Translations under genes and position numbers: made by a program
The notes under the pieces: model-generated
Told to the model about the DNA's origin: nothing
What the model saw: the letters and a program-made list of their open reading frames with translations, nothing else
Database searches by the model: none
Shown: in pieces, positions 42,793 through 50,989 of the stretch
Layout of the letters: every line of letters starts with the position of its first letter
Numbering within the stretch: position 1 is the stretch's first letter
Assembly: GCA_036389675.1 (NCBI GenBank)
Contig: DASVWI010000008.1
Coordinates: 1-64,000 of the forward strand
Direction of reading: 5' to 3'
Origin: DASQYE01 sp036389675
GTDB taxonomy: Bacteria; Acidobacteriota; Blastocatellia; Pyrinomonadales; Pyrinomonadaceae
Length of the DNA stretch: 64,000 bases

Positions 42793-44073
42793 ATGTCAGC
42801 CAACGTAGCAACAGCAACCACCGACAGGAAAGCAATCCTGCGCGACAAGCGCGCGCAAGGCATTGCCGCTATGGGATTGGTGACGCGTGAAGGCGACCGC
42901 TTTCGCGTGGCGACGCCGACCTTGCGCGGGCGCAAGTCCAGCTACGAGGTCTGGCGTGATGATACGGGAAAGGTTCGCTGCTCTTGCCTCGAATACGAGG
43001 AGCAGGCGAGCACTGACGCCTCGTTCCGCTGCGAGCACATTCTCGCGGTCAAGCATTCGCTTCTGGCGAAGAATACGGAAGCAGTCACCAAACAGCAGCC
43101 GGTCACCGAGCCTGTCGCTTCGACGGAGGCGGCAGCTGCAGCGCCAGTTGCTGTAGAGCCCAACACAAACACAAACGCATCCGAGAAGCGTGCGAGCAGG
43201 AAGGCTCTTAACGTAGCCGAACGGCTCGTCCGCTCCGAACGGGAGCGCGAAGAGATGGCGGAAGCCGCAACCGTGACGGAAAACACGGATGACGTTTCCA
43301 ATATTCGAGCGCTCGCGAAGCACATAGACATTGAGGAGCATGAAATGAACAAGCAGAAAGAGAAGACCGCCATCGCTGAGATGACGGAGAACGAAATGAT
43401 TGGTCAGATGACCGCGGTGGCGGACGGGGTCGCTCCCGTTGTTCCGCTGGCCTTCACCAACACGCTGCGCGCTTTGCGCCAGCAGTTTGACCCGAGCGTC
43501 GTCAAGACACGCGAGGGCTGGACAGACCGCTCCGGCAATACTCACATGGTCGAGTACGTCGAGTGGCACGCGGTCGCTGACATTCTTGATCGCGTCACGC
43601 CGACGTGGTCCCACTCGGTGCGCAACGTTACGCAGATCGGCGACATGGTTGCCGTCACAGCCGCGATTACGATTGACGGCGTGACGCGCGAAGGCGTCGG
43701 CACGGGCACAGCCGAGAGCGAGATGGGTATTAAGAAGGCAGAGCATGATGCTTTGAAGCGCGCTGCCGTGAAATTCGGCATCGCTCGCGAGCTTTACCAG
43801 CGGGAGACGGAAGTGATCGAGAAGGAGGGCGCTGCTCCCCAGGGCCAGTTCCCGCGCGATCCTCTCGCCAAGTCGATGACTGACCTCGTCACGCCGAAGC
43901 AGCTCGGCATGATTCGCGCTCTGGCGCGCGAGGCCGGTGTTGATGTCGAGGAAGAGTGCCAGACCGTGTTGCGCTGCAAGACGGACGAGCTGTCGAAGCG
44001 CGCCGCGTCCTCCTTCATAGACCATCTGAAGGGTCTACAGACGGAAGCGGGCCAGATGCGCCGCGCAAGCTAA
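42793..44073 (+). CDS. SWIM zinc finger fused to Rad52/DdrA-like annealing protein
   Basis: A 426-aa protein. The N-terminal part (about 25-90) holds a SWIM zinc finger with Cys63-x-Cys65 and Cys80-x-His82. A low-complexity and charged linker covers 95-200. The Rad52/Rad22-type core is at about 220-336: LRALRQQFDPSVVK, VEYVEWHAVADILDRV, ITIDGVTREGVGTG, AEHDALKRAAVKFGI. Such proteins anneal single-stranded DNA (Rad52, Deinococcus DdrA, phage Redbeta-like). The C-terminal TPKQLGMIRALAREAG helical tail is common in phage recombination proteins. It belongs to a regulated three-gene operon. Confidence 0.85.
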   Translation: MSANVATATTDRKAILRDKRAQGIAAMGLVTREGDRFRVATPTLRGRKSSYEVWRDDTGKVRCSCLEYEEQASTDASFRCEHILAVKHSLLAKNTEAVTKQQPVTEPVASTEAAAAAPVAVEPNTNTNASEKRASRKALNVAERLVRSEREREEMAEAATVTENTDDVSNIRALAKHIDIEEHEMNKQKEKTAIAEMTENEMIGQMTAVADGVAPVVPLAFTNTLRALRQQFDPSVVKTREGWTDRSGNTHMVEYVEWHAVADILDRVTPTWSHSVRNVTQIGDMVAVTAAITIDGVTREGVGTGTAESEMGIKKAEHDALKRAAVKFGIARELYQRETEVIEKEGAAPQGQFPRDPLAKSMTDLVTPKQLGMIRALAREAGVDVEEECQTVLRCKTDELSKRAASSFIDHLKGLQTEAGQMRRAS

Positions 44074-44156
44074 GCGGGTGGTGAGCGGTGAGCAGTCTCG
44101 AAACAGCAGGGCTGCTCACTCTGCTTACTCTTGCAGCCTCGGGGAGGTACAAGGAA

Positions 44157-44678
44157 ATGATGACGGAAGAACTATTCAAGGAGATGAAGCCTCTGACTTT
44201 GGAGCTTGAGTATGCCGAAGAGCCTGCGATTAAGCCTGAGCGTACGGGCGAAGCAGATGCTGCGGCGGCGGCGGACGAGCCGCGCTCCAAGAAAGAGCAG
44301 ATCATAGAGCTTTACGAGAGTGGCACGACGGACATCGCGCAGATCGTGCGCCGCGTCGCCGCGCGCCCCTCATACGTCGCACAGGTCTTGCAGGGCGCAG
44401 GACTGATTACAGGTTACTTCGATCTTTACACGACGACGGCCCGCGAGCAGAACGTCTACTCGCGCTTCTTCCGCAACGTGCTCAGCTTCAAGACTATGGA
44501 AGCGGCGCGCGAAAGTGTGCAGAAGATAGATCGTCTTTACAACTATTTTGAGCGACTCGGCGACCGCGCCGGTCAGCATCAGGCGATGGTTCTGGCCCTG
44601 ACGGGCAAGAATCGCGCGCGCTGGTCTGGCAAGCAGGAAGAGTCGGAAGTTTTCAGTGAGTGGCTCGCCGCGCATTAA
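44157..44678 (+). CDS. HTH-containing protein in the Rad52 operon
   Basis: A 173-aa protein. After an acidic N-terminal region (about 1-55) comes a helix-turn-helix-like segment (KKEQIIELYESGTTDIAQIV, ARPSYVAQVLQGAGL). A C-terminal helical domain follows (VYSRFFRNVLSFKTMEAARE through EWLAAH). The start is set at ATG 44157, which follows AAGGAA; the upstream extension to 44088 is unlikely. It is the last gene before a strong terminator and is probably part of the recombination unit as a regulator or DNA-binding partner. Confidence 0.75.
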   Translation: MMTEELFKEMKPLTLELEYAEEPAIKPERTGEADAAAAADEPRSKKEQIIELYESGTTDIAQIVRRVAARPSYVAQVLQGAGLITGYFDLYTTTAREQNVYSRFFRNVLSFKTMEAARESVQKIDRLYNYFERLGDRAGQHQAMVLALTGKNRARWSGKQEESEVFSEWLAAH

Positions 44679-44755
44679 GAGCCGAACAAGTATCAGAACA
44701 AACACATAGGGTCACCCCTCGCGCCAAGTCGAACAAGCAGGGTTGTCTTTGAAAG

Positions 44756-44801
44756 GAAAGGTGGGCTGGCGGGCAACCGCGCGGCTCACCTTTCTTTTTG
44801 T
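44756..44801 (+). terminator. Intrinsic terminator of the Rad52 operon
   Basis: AAAGGTGGGC (44758-44767) pairs with GCTCACCTTT (44785-44794), with one mismatch, and is followed by CTTTTTG. It lies 80 nt after the last gene of the operon, closing a transcription unit that begins at the promoter near 42486. Confidence 0.8.
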
Positions 44802-44883
44802 CCCTCGCCGTAAGTTTAACGCCTCGCATAAAACGGGTCTCGCCGGAGACCGTCATTCCATATTTGAGAACGAGGAGAAAACA

Positions 44884-45288
44884 ATGGCTGAGCAAACAGC
44901 ACACGCACACGCAGCACCCGCGACAGGAACCTTCTGCTGGAACGAACTGGCGACGACCAATCTCGAAGGGGCCAGGAAGTTCTACACGGAGCTTTTCGGT
45001 TGGAAGCTCAAAGAGTCTGAGGCCGCCGGGATGATCTACACCGAGATCGTCGCGGGTGGTCAGGAGGTGGGCGGCATGTACCAGATGGGGCCGGAGTACG
45101 GCGACGCTACTTCGCACTGGATGGCTTACGTCGCGGTTGATGACGTTGACGCCAAGGCGAAGCAGGTCGAAGAGCTTGGCGGGAAGGTCTGCGTGCAGCC
45201 GACAGACATCCCCAACGTCGGGCGCTTCTGCGTCATCAACGACCCGGCGGGCGCAACCCTCTCGCTGGTTAAATTGCAGGGCTCATAA
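44884..45288 (+). CDS. VOC (glyoxalase-like) family protein
   Basis: A 134-aa protein with the paired beta-alpha-beta-beta-beta fold of the vicinal-oxygen-chelate family: FCWNELATTNLEGARKFYTELFGW at the start and PNVGRFCVINDPAGATLSLV at the end. The substrate cannot be told from sequence. ATG 44884 follows GAGGAGAAAAC. It is the first of a small cluster with an NTF2-like protein and a second VOC protein, possibly a detoxification or antibiotic-modification set. Confidence 0.9.
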   Translation: MAEQTAHAHAAPATGTFCWNELATTNLEGARKFYTELFGWKLKESEAAGMIYTEIVAGGQEVGGMYQMGPEYGDATSHWMAYVAVDDVDAKAKQVEELGGKVCVQPTDIPNVGRFCVINDPAGATLSLVKLQGS

Positions 45289-45465
45289 CTTCCCTGCCCC
45301 TCCTCAGTCAGTAGTAGCAGTCACCTCGCTTCGAAAAATCTATCCTCGCTCCGGTTTGGCTTCGCGGCCAGACGCCTGTGCTTCTCTTTCTTTATGAAGC
45401 ACGCTTCGCGAATTGATGAGCGAAACCGTCTTTATCATTCGCGCTATACCGAAAGGAGCAGATTT

Positions 45466-45954
45466 ATGAAAAAGCACGTCTCGCTGATCCTTCTACTGCT
45501 GGTTGCGCTCGGCATGGTCGCCGGCCTCCATGCCGCGACCAAAGCTACGGCCACAGAACAACAAACAATCGCCAGCCAGATCATCGCCCGCGAGAAAGCG
45601 TCTGTCGAGGCATGGCAGCGTAAGGATAAAGCTTTCTACGCGGACTTTCTGTCAGATGATGCGACCTACTTCAGCCCGATGAGCCCGTATCTGGATGTCG
45701 AGCCGAAGACCAACTTTCTGCCGAAGTTCGAGCAGTATGCGGAGATTTTCAAGTTCAACGATGTCCAGATGTACAACCCGCGCGTGCAGGTCTACGGCGA
45801 CACAGCCATACTGACCTACAACAGTTCCGTATCAGGCACGATGGGCGGTCAGCCCATTAACTACACGGGCAAGATGACGACCGTTTACGTCAAGCAGGGC
45901 AATATATGGCGCGTCGTTCACGGGCACGAATCCATGAACCCCGCCGCCAAGTAA
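45466..45954 (+). CDS. Exported NTF2-like (DUF4440/SnoaL-type) protein
   Basis: A 162-aa protein with a signal peptide (MKKHVSLILLLLVALGMVAG, cleaved near LHAAT). The NTF2-like cone fold follows: helix REKASVEAWQRKDKAFYADF, LSDDATYFSP, strands VQVYGDTAILTYN and MTTVYVKQGNIWRVVHGHES. These domains can be enzymes (ketosteroid isomerase-like) or binding proteins. ATG 45466 is 7 nt after AAAGGAG. It lies between two VOC genes. Confidence 0.85.
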   Translation: MKKHVSLILLLLVALGMVAGLHAATKATATEQQTIASQIIAREKASVEAWQRKDKAFYADFLSDDATYFSPMSPYLDVEPKTNFLPKFEQYAEIFKFNDVQMYNPRVQVYGDTAILTYNSSVSGTMGGQPINYTGKMTTVYVKQGNIWRVVHGHESMNPAAK

Positions 45955-45988
45955 ATCGAAGCATCAAGCACAAAGGAGACTATCGAAT

Positions 45989-46354
45989 ATGCCCAGAGTA
46001 ATTCATTTCGAGGTGAGCGCGGACGACCCTGATCGCGCCAGTCAGTTTTACGAGAGCGTCTTTGGCTGGAACATACAGAAATGGGGAGGGCCGAAAGACT
46101 ACAGGCTCATCTCTACGGGCGGCGACGACCAGCCCGGCATCAACGGCGGCATCTTCAAACGCGAGGGGCAGGTCAATTACGTCAACACTATTGATGTCCC
46201 GTCCGTCGACGAGTTCGTCGCCAAAGTTACGCAGCACGGCGGCAAGGAGGTCGTGCCGAAGACGACCATACCGGGCGTCGGCGACCTCGTTTACTGTCAG
46301 GACACGGAAGGTAATGTCTTCGGCATCCTTGAGCCGAGCAGCGAGCCGCAATAA
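45989..46354 (+). CDS. VOC (glyoxalase-like) family protein
   Basis: A 121-aa protein opening MPRVIHFEVSADDPDRASQF, then YESVFGW and the ending YCQDTEGNVFGILEPS, typical of the VOC/glyoxalase fold. It is similar in size and layout to the VOC protein at 44884 but clearly diverged from it. A good AAAGGAG ribosome-binding site precedes it, and it starts 34 nt after the NTF2-like gene, so the two probably share a transcript. Confidence 0.9.
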   Translation: MPRVIHFEVSADDPDRASQFYESVFGWNIQKWGGPKDYRLISTGGDDQPGINGGIFKREGQVNYVNTIDVPSVDEFVAKVTQHGGKEVVPKTTIPGVGDLVYCQDTEGNVFGILEPSSEPQ

Positions 46355-46441
46355 GAGCGCGCGTAGGCGGTTTAGATAAAGCATGGGATGTCGAAATTCA
46401 GGAGCGCCTGACGAAACACCGGGAGCGTGAGAAGAAAGATT

Positions 46442-46541
46442 AACAGGGACGGGCCGCAGATGGTCAGGATAAAGATAATGCTTTGAAGCATTCATTGATG
46501 CTTTCGGGTTTTCATCCTGATAATCTCTGTCCATCCCTGTT
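46442..46541. repeat. Palindromic element, family E
   Basis: The left arm (46442-46470, AACAGGGACGG...TCAGGAT) is complementary with several mismatches to the right arm (46514-46541, ATCCTGATAATC...CCCTGTT). The 43-nt loop contains AATGCTTTGAAGCATTC, recalling loop motifs of the family A and D elements. The rest of the 46355-46595 gap holds only the ankyrin gene's AAGGAGA ribosome-binding site. Confidence 0.7.
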
Positions 46542-46595
46542 CGATTCCGCCACGGGGGTTTTGTTAGAGACTCTAAATCATAAGGAGACTTTTCG

Positions 46596-47270
46596 ATGAG
46601 CGCCAACGAGGGAATAATCGAGGCTATTAAGACGGGCGATGTCGCGAGGGTGCATGAGATGCTCGACGCCGACCCGCAGCTTGCAGGGTCGAGGAACGAG
46701 AACGGCGTGTCGGCGGTGTTGCTGGCGACCTACTATGGCCGCAACGAGATTGCCGACGCCTTGATAGAGAGGGGCGCGGCCCTTGATATCTTTGAAGCGG
46801 CGGCGGTCGGGCGCGCCGGTAGGGTCGAGGAAATCCTCGCAGCCCGGCCCGAGTTGGTGAACGAGTATGCGGACGACGGATTTACGCCGCTCGGTCTGGC
46901 CTCTTTCTTCTGCCAGGGGGCGGTCGCAAGTCTGCTGATCGAGCGTGGAGCCGATGTCAATGCCGCGTCCAGAAACGCGCAGCGCGTCGCCCCTCTACAC
47001 TCGGCTGTGTCTCGCCGCCAGACCATGATCGCCGAAGCGCTGCTGGCCCATGGGGCTAACGTCAATGCGCGGCAGGAGTCGGGCGTGACGCCGCTGCATC
47101 AGGCGGCGCACAACGGGCAGGCCGAAATGGTCAGGCTGTTGTTGGCCCACGGCGCGGACGTTCAGGCCCGCATGGACGACGGGCAGACCCCTCTCTCCAT
47201 GGCCCTTGAGACGGGCGATGAAGAAGTCGTGGCCTTATTGCGCGAGCATGAGGTGGCGGGCGCGAGTTGA
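46596..47270 (+). CDS. Ankyrin-repeat protein
   Basis: A 224-aa soluble protein made of about six ankyrin repeats, seen in GVSAVLLATYYGRNEIADAL, GFTPLGLASFFCQGAVASLL, APLHSAVSRRQTMIAEALLA, GVTPLHQAAHNGQAEMVRLL and GQTPLSMALETGDEEVVALL. It binds an unknown protein partner. ATG 46596 follows AAGGAGA. A strong terminator follows the gene, so it probably forms its own unit. Confidence 0.92.
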   Translation: MSANEGIIEAIKTGDVARVHEMLDADPQLAGSRNENGVSAVLLATYYGRNEIADALIERGAALDIFEAAAVGRAGRVEEILAARPELVNEYADDGFTPLGLASFFCQGAVASLLIERGADVNAASRNAQRVAPLHSAVSRRQTMIAEALLAHGANVNARQESGVTPLHQAAHNGQAEMVRLLLAHGADVQARMDDGQTPLSMALETGDEEVVALLREHEVAGAS

Positions 47271-47301
47271 GTTTTCGCGGCAGCCGCCCATGTGATATTT
47301 A

Positions 47302-47343
47302 GAGACCGTCGCGGCCTTTCGTGGCCGGGGCGGTCTCCTTTTA
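47302..47343 (+). terminator. Intrinsic terminator after the ankyrin gene
   Basis: GAGACCG and CGGCC (47302-47315) pair with GGCCG and CGGTCTC (47323-47337) across a small internal loop. The stem is followed by CTTTTATCTTT. It is positioned 30 nt after the ankyrin stop. Confidence 0.8.
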
Positions 47344-47427
47344 TCTTTGAGCTTATATGCATGTCCTAACGGAGTTGCAGGTGGTAAACTGTTTTTTGAT
47401 CGAGACGTGCGGGGGGGGAATAAAAGC

Positions 47428-48084
47428 ATGCCGGCGAAGAATGAGGATTTGCACGGGAATGTCCCTGATAAAGCGGATGTCGTGCTGTTGTTGATCGATG
47501 TTATCAACGACCTTGAGTTTGAAGGCGGCGACGAGCTTTTGAAGCACGCGCTGCCGATAGCCCCCAGGATAGCCGCGCTCAAACGGCGGGCCAAGGATGA
47601 AGGGGTTCCCACCATTTATGTCAACGACAATTTCGGCAGGTGGCAATCGGACTTCAACAAACTGCTGAAGCACTGCCTCGAAGAGGACGTGCGCGGGAAG
47701 CCGTTCGTCCGACAATTGAAGCCCGACGAGGACGACTACTTCGTCCTCAAACCCAAGCACTCGGGTTTTTTCTCGACCACTCTGGACACGCTGCTCGATT
47801 ACCTTCAGGCGAAGACGTTGATCCTGACGGGCCTCGCGGGCAACATCTGCGTCCTCTTCACAGCCAACGACGCCTACATGCGTGATTTTCATCTGGTCGT
47901 CCCTTCGGATTGCGTCGCCTCCAACACAGAGGAAGAAAACCGGCATGCGCTGGAACTGATGAAGACAGTGCTTAAGGCAGACACCAGAGAGTCCACGGAG
48001 TTTGACCTTGACGAGCTTAGACAGGCACACGGCGAGGAATCGAAACCACAGCCGCAGGCCCAGCAGTTCGCGCGCAAAAACTGA
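47428..48084 (+). CDS. Isochorismatase-family cysteine hydrolase
   Basis: A 218-aa cytoplasmic enzyme. The catalytic triad is visible: Asp24 (LLLIDVINDLEF), a Lys near 108-110 (LKPKHSGFF) and Cys141 (GLAGNICVLFTANDAY). The ending SDCVASNTEEENRHALELM is typical. Members include nicotinamidases and N-carbamoyl hydrolases; the substrate here is unknown. ATG 47428 is chosen; it follows GGGGGGAATAAA. A Gln/Pro tail (about 205-218) is extra. Confidence 0.9.
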   Translation: MPAKNEDLHGNVPDKADVVLLLIDVINDLEFEGGDELLKHALPIAPRIAALKRRAKDEGVPTIYVNDNFGRWQSDFNKLLKHCLEEDVRGKPFVRQLKPDEDDYFVLKPKHSGFFSTTLDTLLDYLQAKTLILTGLAGNICVLFTANDAYMRDFHLVVPSDCVASNTEEENRHALELMKTVLKADTRESTEFDLDELRQAHGEESKPQPQAQQFARKN

Positions 48085-48165
48085 GGGGCAGTTATTGCTC
48101 CATCACTCAACCCCCGGATAAAGAACAGCAGGCTTTTCAATCATTCGATCATAGGAAGGAATCAG

Positions 48166-48834
48166 ATGCGGCGCATACTTCGCGAAAACGGCCTTTCGAT
48201 TGTGATGTTCAGCCTATTCCTCTTGTCCGTGGTGGGCCAGAGCATCATGGGCTTTCATGAGTACAACGACGATCAGAAAGATCACGGGCAGGCGAGCATA
48301 GGCTACGTCGAGTATCTGGGAAACGGTCACTTCGTCGAGGCGATCTTTGAGAACTGGGAGAGCGAGTTTCTACAGATGGGCGCTTACGTACTCCTGACAG
48401 CCTTTCTCTATCAGAAGGGGTCGCCCGAATCCAAGAAGCTTGACGAAAAGGAGGCTGTGGACAAAGAGCCATCCAAGGCCGGGCACAAGAAGAAAGATGC
48501 TCCTTGGCCGGTGCGGAGCGGCGGCTTTGTCCTCAAAGTTTACGAGAACTCGCTGAGCCTCGCGCTGTTCCTGCTCTTTCTTATCTCCTTCGCCCTGCAC
48601 GCTGCGGGCGGCGCGCGGCTCTACAGTCACGAGCAGATGTTGCACGGCTCGCCCTCCGTCTCGACGCTGGAGTATATGGCAACCTCGCGGTTCTGGTTTG
48701 AATCTCTACAGAACTGGCAGAGCGAGTTCCTCTCGGTCTTCATGCTGGTCGTCCTCTCCATCTTCCTGCGCCAGAAGGGCTCGCCCGAATCCAAGCCCGT
48801 CGACAGCCCGCACAGTGAAACCGGAGGCGAATAA
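48166..48834 (+). CDS. DUF6766-like membrane protein with internal duplication
   Basis: A 222-aa protein of four predicted membrane helices in two similar halves. Each half has an N-terminal helix (GLSIVMFSLFLLSVVGQSIM; SLALFLLFLISFALHAAGG), a soluble loop with a Tyr/His and HG, then EY, NW.SEFL, a second helix and the same ending QKGSPESK. It recalls the DUF6766 family, whose role is unknown. The ribosome-binding site is weak (AGGAAG). It may be transcribed together with the cysteine hydrolase. Confidence 0.8.
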   Translation: MRRILRENGLSIVMFSLFLLSVVGQSIMGFHEYNDDQKDHGQASIGYVEYLGNGHFVEAIFENWESEFLQMGAYVLLTAFLYQKGSPESKKLDEKEAVDKEPSKAGHKKKDAPWPVRSGGFVLKVYENSLSLALFLLFLISFALHAAGGARLYSHEQMLHGSPSVSTLEYMATSRFWFESLQNWQSEFLSVFMLVVLSIFLRQKGSPESKPVDSPHSETGGE

Positions 48835-48839
48835 AAAAA

Positions 48840-48921
48840 GCGAAAGTAAAAAGGTAAAAGGCAAAAGTGAGAAAGCATTCAAGCTTCTTCACTTTTGCCT
48901 TTTACCTTTTTACTTTCGCCT
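48840..48921. repeat. Heptad palindromic element, family D
   Basis: The left arm is CGAAAGTA, AAAAGGTA, AAAGGCA, AAAGTGAG. The right arm is CACTTTTG, CCTTTTA, CCTTTTT, ACTTTCG. The loop is AAAGCATTCAAGCTTC. It lies between the convergent membrane-protein and S41 protease genes and could act as a bidirectional terminator. Confidence 0.88.
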
Positions 48922-48926
48922 TCCTG

Positions 48927-50654
48927 CTAAGGCTCTTTGCGTGCTGCCCGCTGGGCGTTGAGGGCCAGGTCGCGCGCGCGCGGGAGAGCATCAACGCCTT
49001 TGGCGACCTGCGGATCATCCGTGAGGATGAAGACGCGCGCCGCGATGGTGCTGCCGTAGGCTGCCGTCGTGATGTTGTATCGCATTTGAAGCTCAACGAA
49101 AGAGCGATTGCGGTCAACGATAGCCACCAGGGGCTTCCACGCCGGGTCAGTTGTAAGGAATTCCCTGAACGCTTTGTAGAGCGCATCCGTGACGGGGAAG
49201 TCCGTCGGCTGAAGCTCGCGGTTATAGTCAATCACGCGCTGCACTTTGTACTGGTCGAAGCCCTGTATGCGACCGTTGACCAGCTCGCGTGTGAAGAAGA
49301 AGAGCGGATTCAGAAGACGATTCTGCACGGTGCTGATCGTGCGCGGCTTGACCACTTCGTCGGGCGAGATGCCGCCGCCGCCATAGACGGCGCGCCCCGT
49401 ATCTGTGCGGCTTTCCGGGCCTGAGGGCTTCGCCTGCTGAGCCTGCTGTTCCTGGCGCGTAGAACCGCCGCGTGTGTAGTAATCGTAGAAGCCGCCGTTT
49501 GAGTAGTCGCGCTGAATCAAGCGGCCCGACGGTGTGTAGTATTTGGCGGAGGTGAGCGTCAGCCCCGCCCCGTATTCGAGCGGCCAGATGCCCTGCACCA
49601 ATCCCTTGCCGAAGCTGGTCTCGCCGACGATGAGCGCGCGATCGTGATCCTGCATCGCTCCCGCCACGATCTCCGAAGCGGATGCCGTGTTGCCGTTGAC
49701 GAGGATAACGAGCGGCGTCGGGTCTGTTTGACCGTTATTGTTGGCGCGATAAGGGCGCTGGTCTGTGCGCCCTTTCTGCGTCAGGATAAGCTGGTCGCGC
49801 TGCAGGAATTTGCTCGCCACCCGCACGGCCTGATCGAGAAATCCGCCGGGGTTATTTCGCAGATCAAGCACGAGCGAGGTCATACCCTTCTCGCGCAAGG
49901 CTTCCAGCTTATCTTCCAGCTCGTCGGCGGTCGTATAGTTGAAGCCGCGCGTCATGTCTATGTAGGCGACGCCGGGCCTGAGGAAGTATGCGTCCGGGAT
50001 GGAAGGCTGCGGTACGGCGTCGCGCGTAATCTCGACTGTTTCAAGGCGCGCGTTGGAGGCGCGCTCGACCGTAATCTTGACGACGGAGCCGCGCGGGCCG
50101 CGTATGCGGTCGCGCACGTCCAGAGAGGGCCTGCCGCTCATCTTCTCGCCGTTGACTTCGACGATGCGATCACCGAAGACCAGCCCGGCCTTCGCCGCGG
50201 GCGAACCCTCGAAGGTCGCAAGGATGTAGGTCTCCGTCTGCTCGCCGCGACGCTGGTTGCCGATGGATGCGCCGATGCCGAAGTATTCCGAGCGCTGGTC
50301 GGTCTTCATCTCATCGAACTCTTCGCGGTCGTAGTAGTTCGAGTGCGGGTCGAGCGAGCGGAGCATGCCTATGATCGACGACTTGAAGACGGCGTTATAG
50401 TCGAGCTTATTGCCGTCGATATAGTTTTCCTGAATGATCGTCAGGGCTTCGGCGAAGTCCTGCTCGGTGTTGGCCGTGGCATCAGAGGGCAGGCGTGTGG
50501 CGCGTGTGCGCCGTGGGATCGATGTCCCGGTCGAAGGCGTAGAAGGCTTGGACGGGCTGACGCTGCTGCCTTGATTCTGTGCCGAAACGAAAACGGGGAG
50601 CGAGATGGCGACGAAAAGTAACGTCGCGAGGGCAAGAGAAATTCTGTTCTTCAC
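48927..50654 (-). CDS. S41-family carboxy-terminal processing protease
   Basis: A 575-aa exported protease. The signal peptide (about 1-26, ending FVSAQ) is followed by a Pro/Thr-rich linker, a PDZ domain (about 120-205, YILATFEGSPAAKAGLVFGD) and the S41 catalytic domain. The catalytic Ser is in NGNTASASEIVAG and the Lys in TSFGKGLVQ. CtpA-like enzymes trim envelope proteins. A long C-terminal region (about 390-575) follows the catalytic part. It is divergent from the GAF gene; the 335-nt gap between them (50655-50989) shows no promoter good enough to claim. Confidence 0.92.
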   Translation of the reverse strand: MKNRISLALATLLFVAISLPVFVSAQNQGSSVSPSKPSTPSTGTSIPRRTRATRLPSDATANTEQDFAEALTIIQENYIDGNKLDYNAVFKSSIIGMLRSLDPHSNYYDREEFDEMKTDQRSEYFGIGASIGNQRRGEQTETYILATFEGSPAAKAGLVFGDRIVEVNGEKMSGRPSLDVRDRIRGPRGSVVKITVERASNARLETVEITRDAVPQPSIPDAYFLRPGVAYIDMTRGFNYTTADELEDKLEALREKGMTSLVLDLRNNPGGFLDQAVRVASKFLQRDQLILTQKGRTDQRPYRANNNGQTDPTPLVILVNGNTASASEIVAGAMQDHDRALIVGETSFGKGLVQGIWPLEYGAGLTLTSAKYYTPSGRLIQRDYSNGGFYDYYTRGGSTRQEQQAQQAKPSGPESRTDTGRAVYGGGGISPDEVVKPRTISTVQNRLLNPLFFFTRELVNGRIQGFDQYKVQRVIDYNRELQPTDFPVTDALYKAFREFLTTDPAWKPLVAIVDRNRSFVELQMRYNITTAAYGSTIAARVFILTDDPQVAKGVDALPRARDLALNAQRAARKEP

Positions 50655-50989
50655 TGCTCTGAAGCCTCTTGGAAAAATAACAGGATTAAGGCGCGCTTAA
50701 CGGGACGCGCGAACGCGACTTTTGGCGAGCGACCTCTACGAAAGCTTGAGAGGGTCGTCCCCATAAGCATAGTAACGGATGCGCCGTGCGCGAGCAAGGT
50801 TGTGTGTCGGGGCGAATAGTTTTACAGGGCCGCACACTCTTCCCTTGCTCATGCACACGCGCGGCGCGGCGCGAGCGGGTGTGAAAAATGGGCCGGCATC
50901 CTGTACAATGCGCGCGCCGCTTGCCGTCCCTTCGCCGGATTCGGCTCGCCCGGCGCGTTTCCCCTGATACTGACGACTGGGTAAAGACT

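Noticed and set aside
39930..44801. Complete prophage or integrative element
   Set aside because: Primase, Rad52-like and ImmA/XRE genes are present, but no integrase, terminase, capsid, portal, conjugation gene or direct-repeat att pair was seen, so only a mobile origin, not a current element, is suggested.
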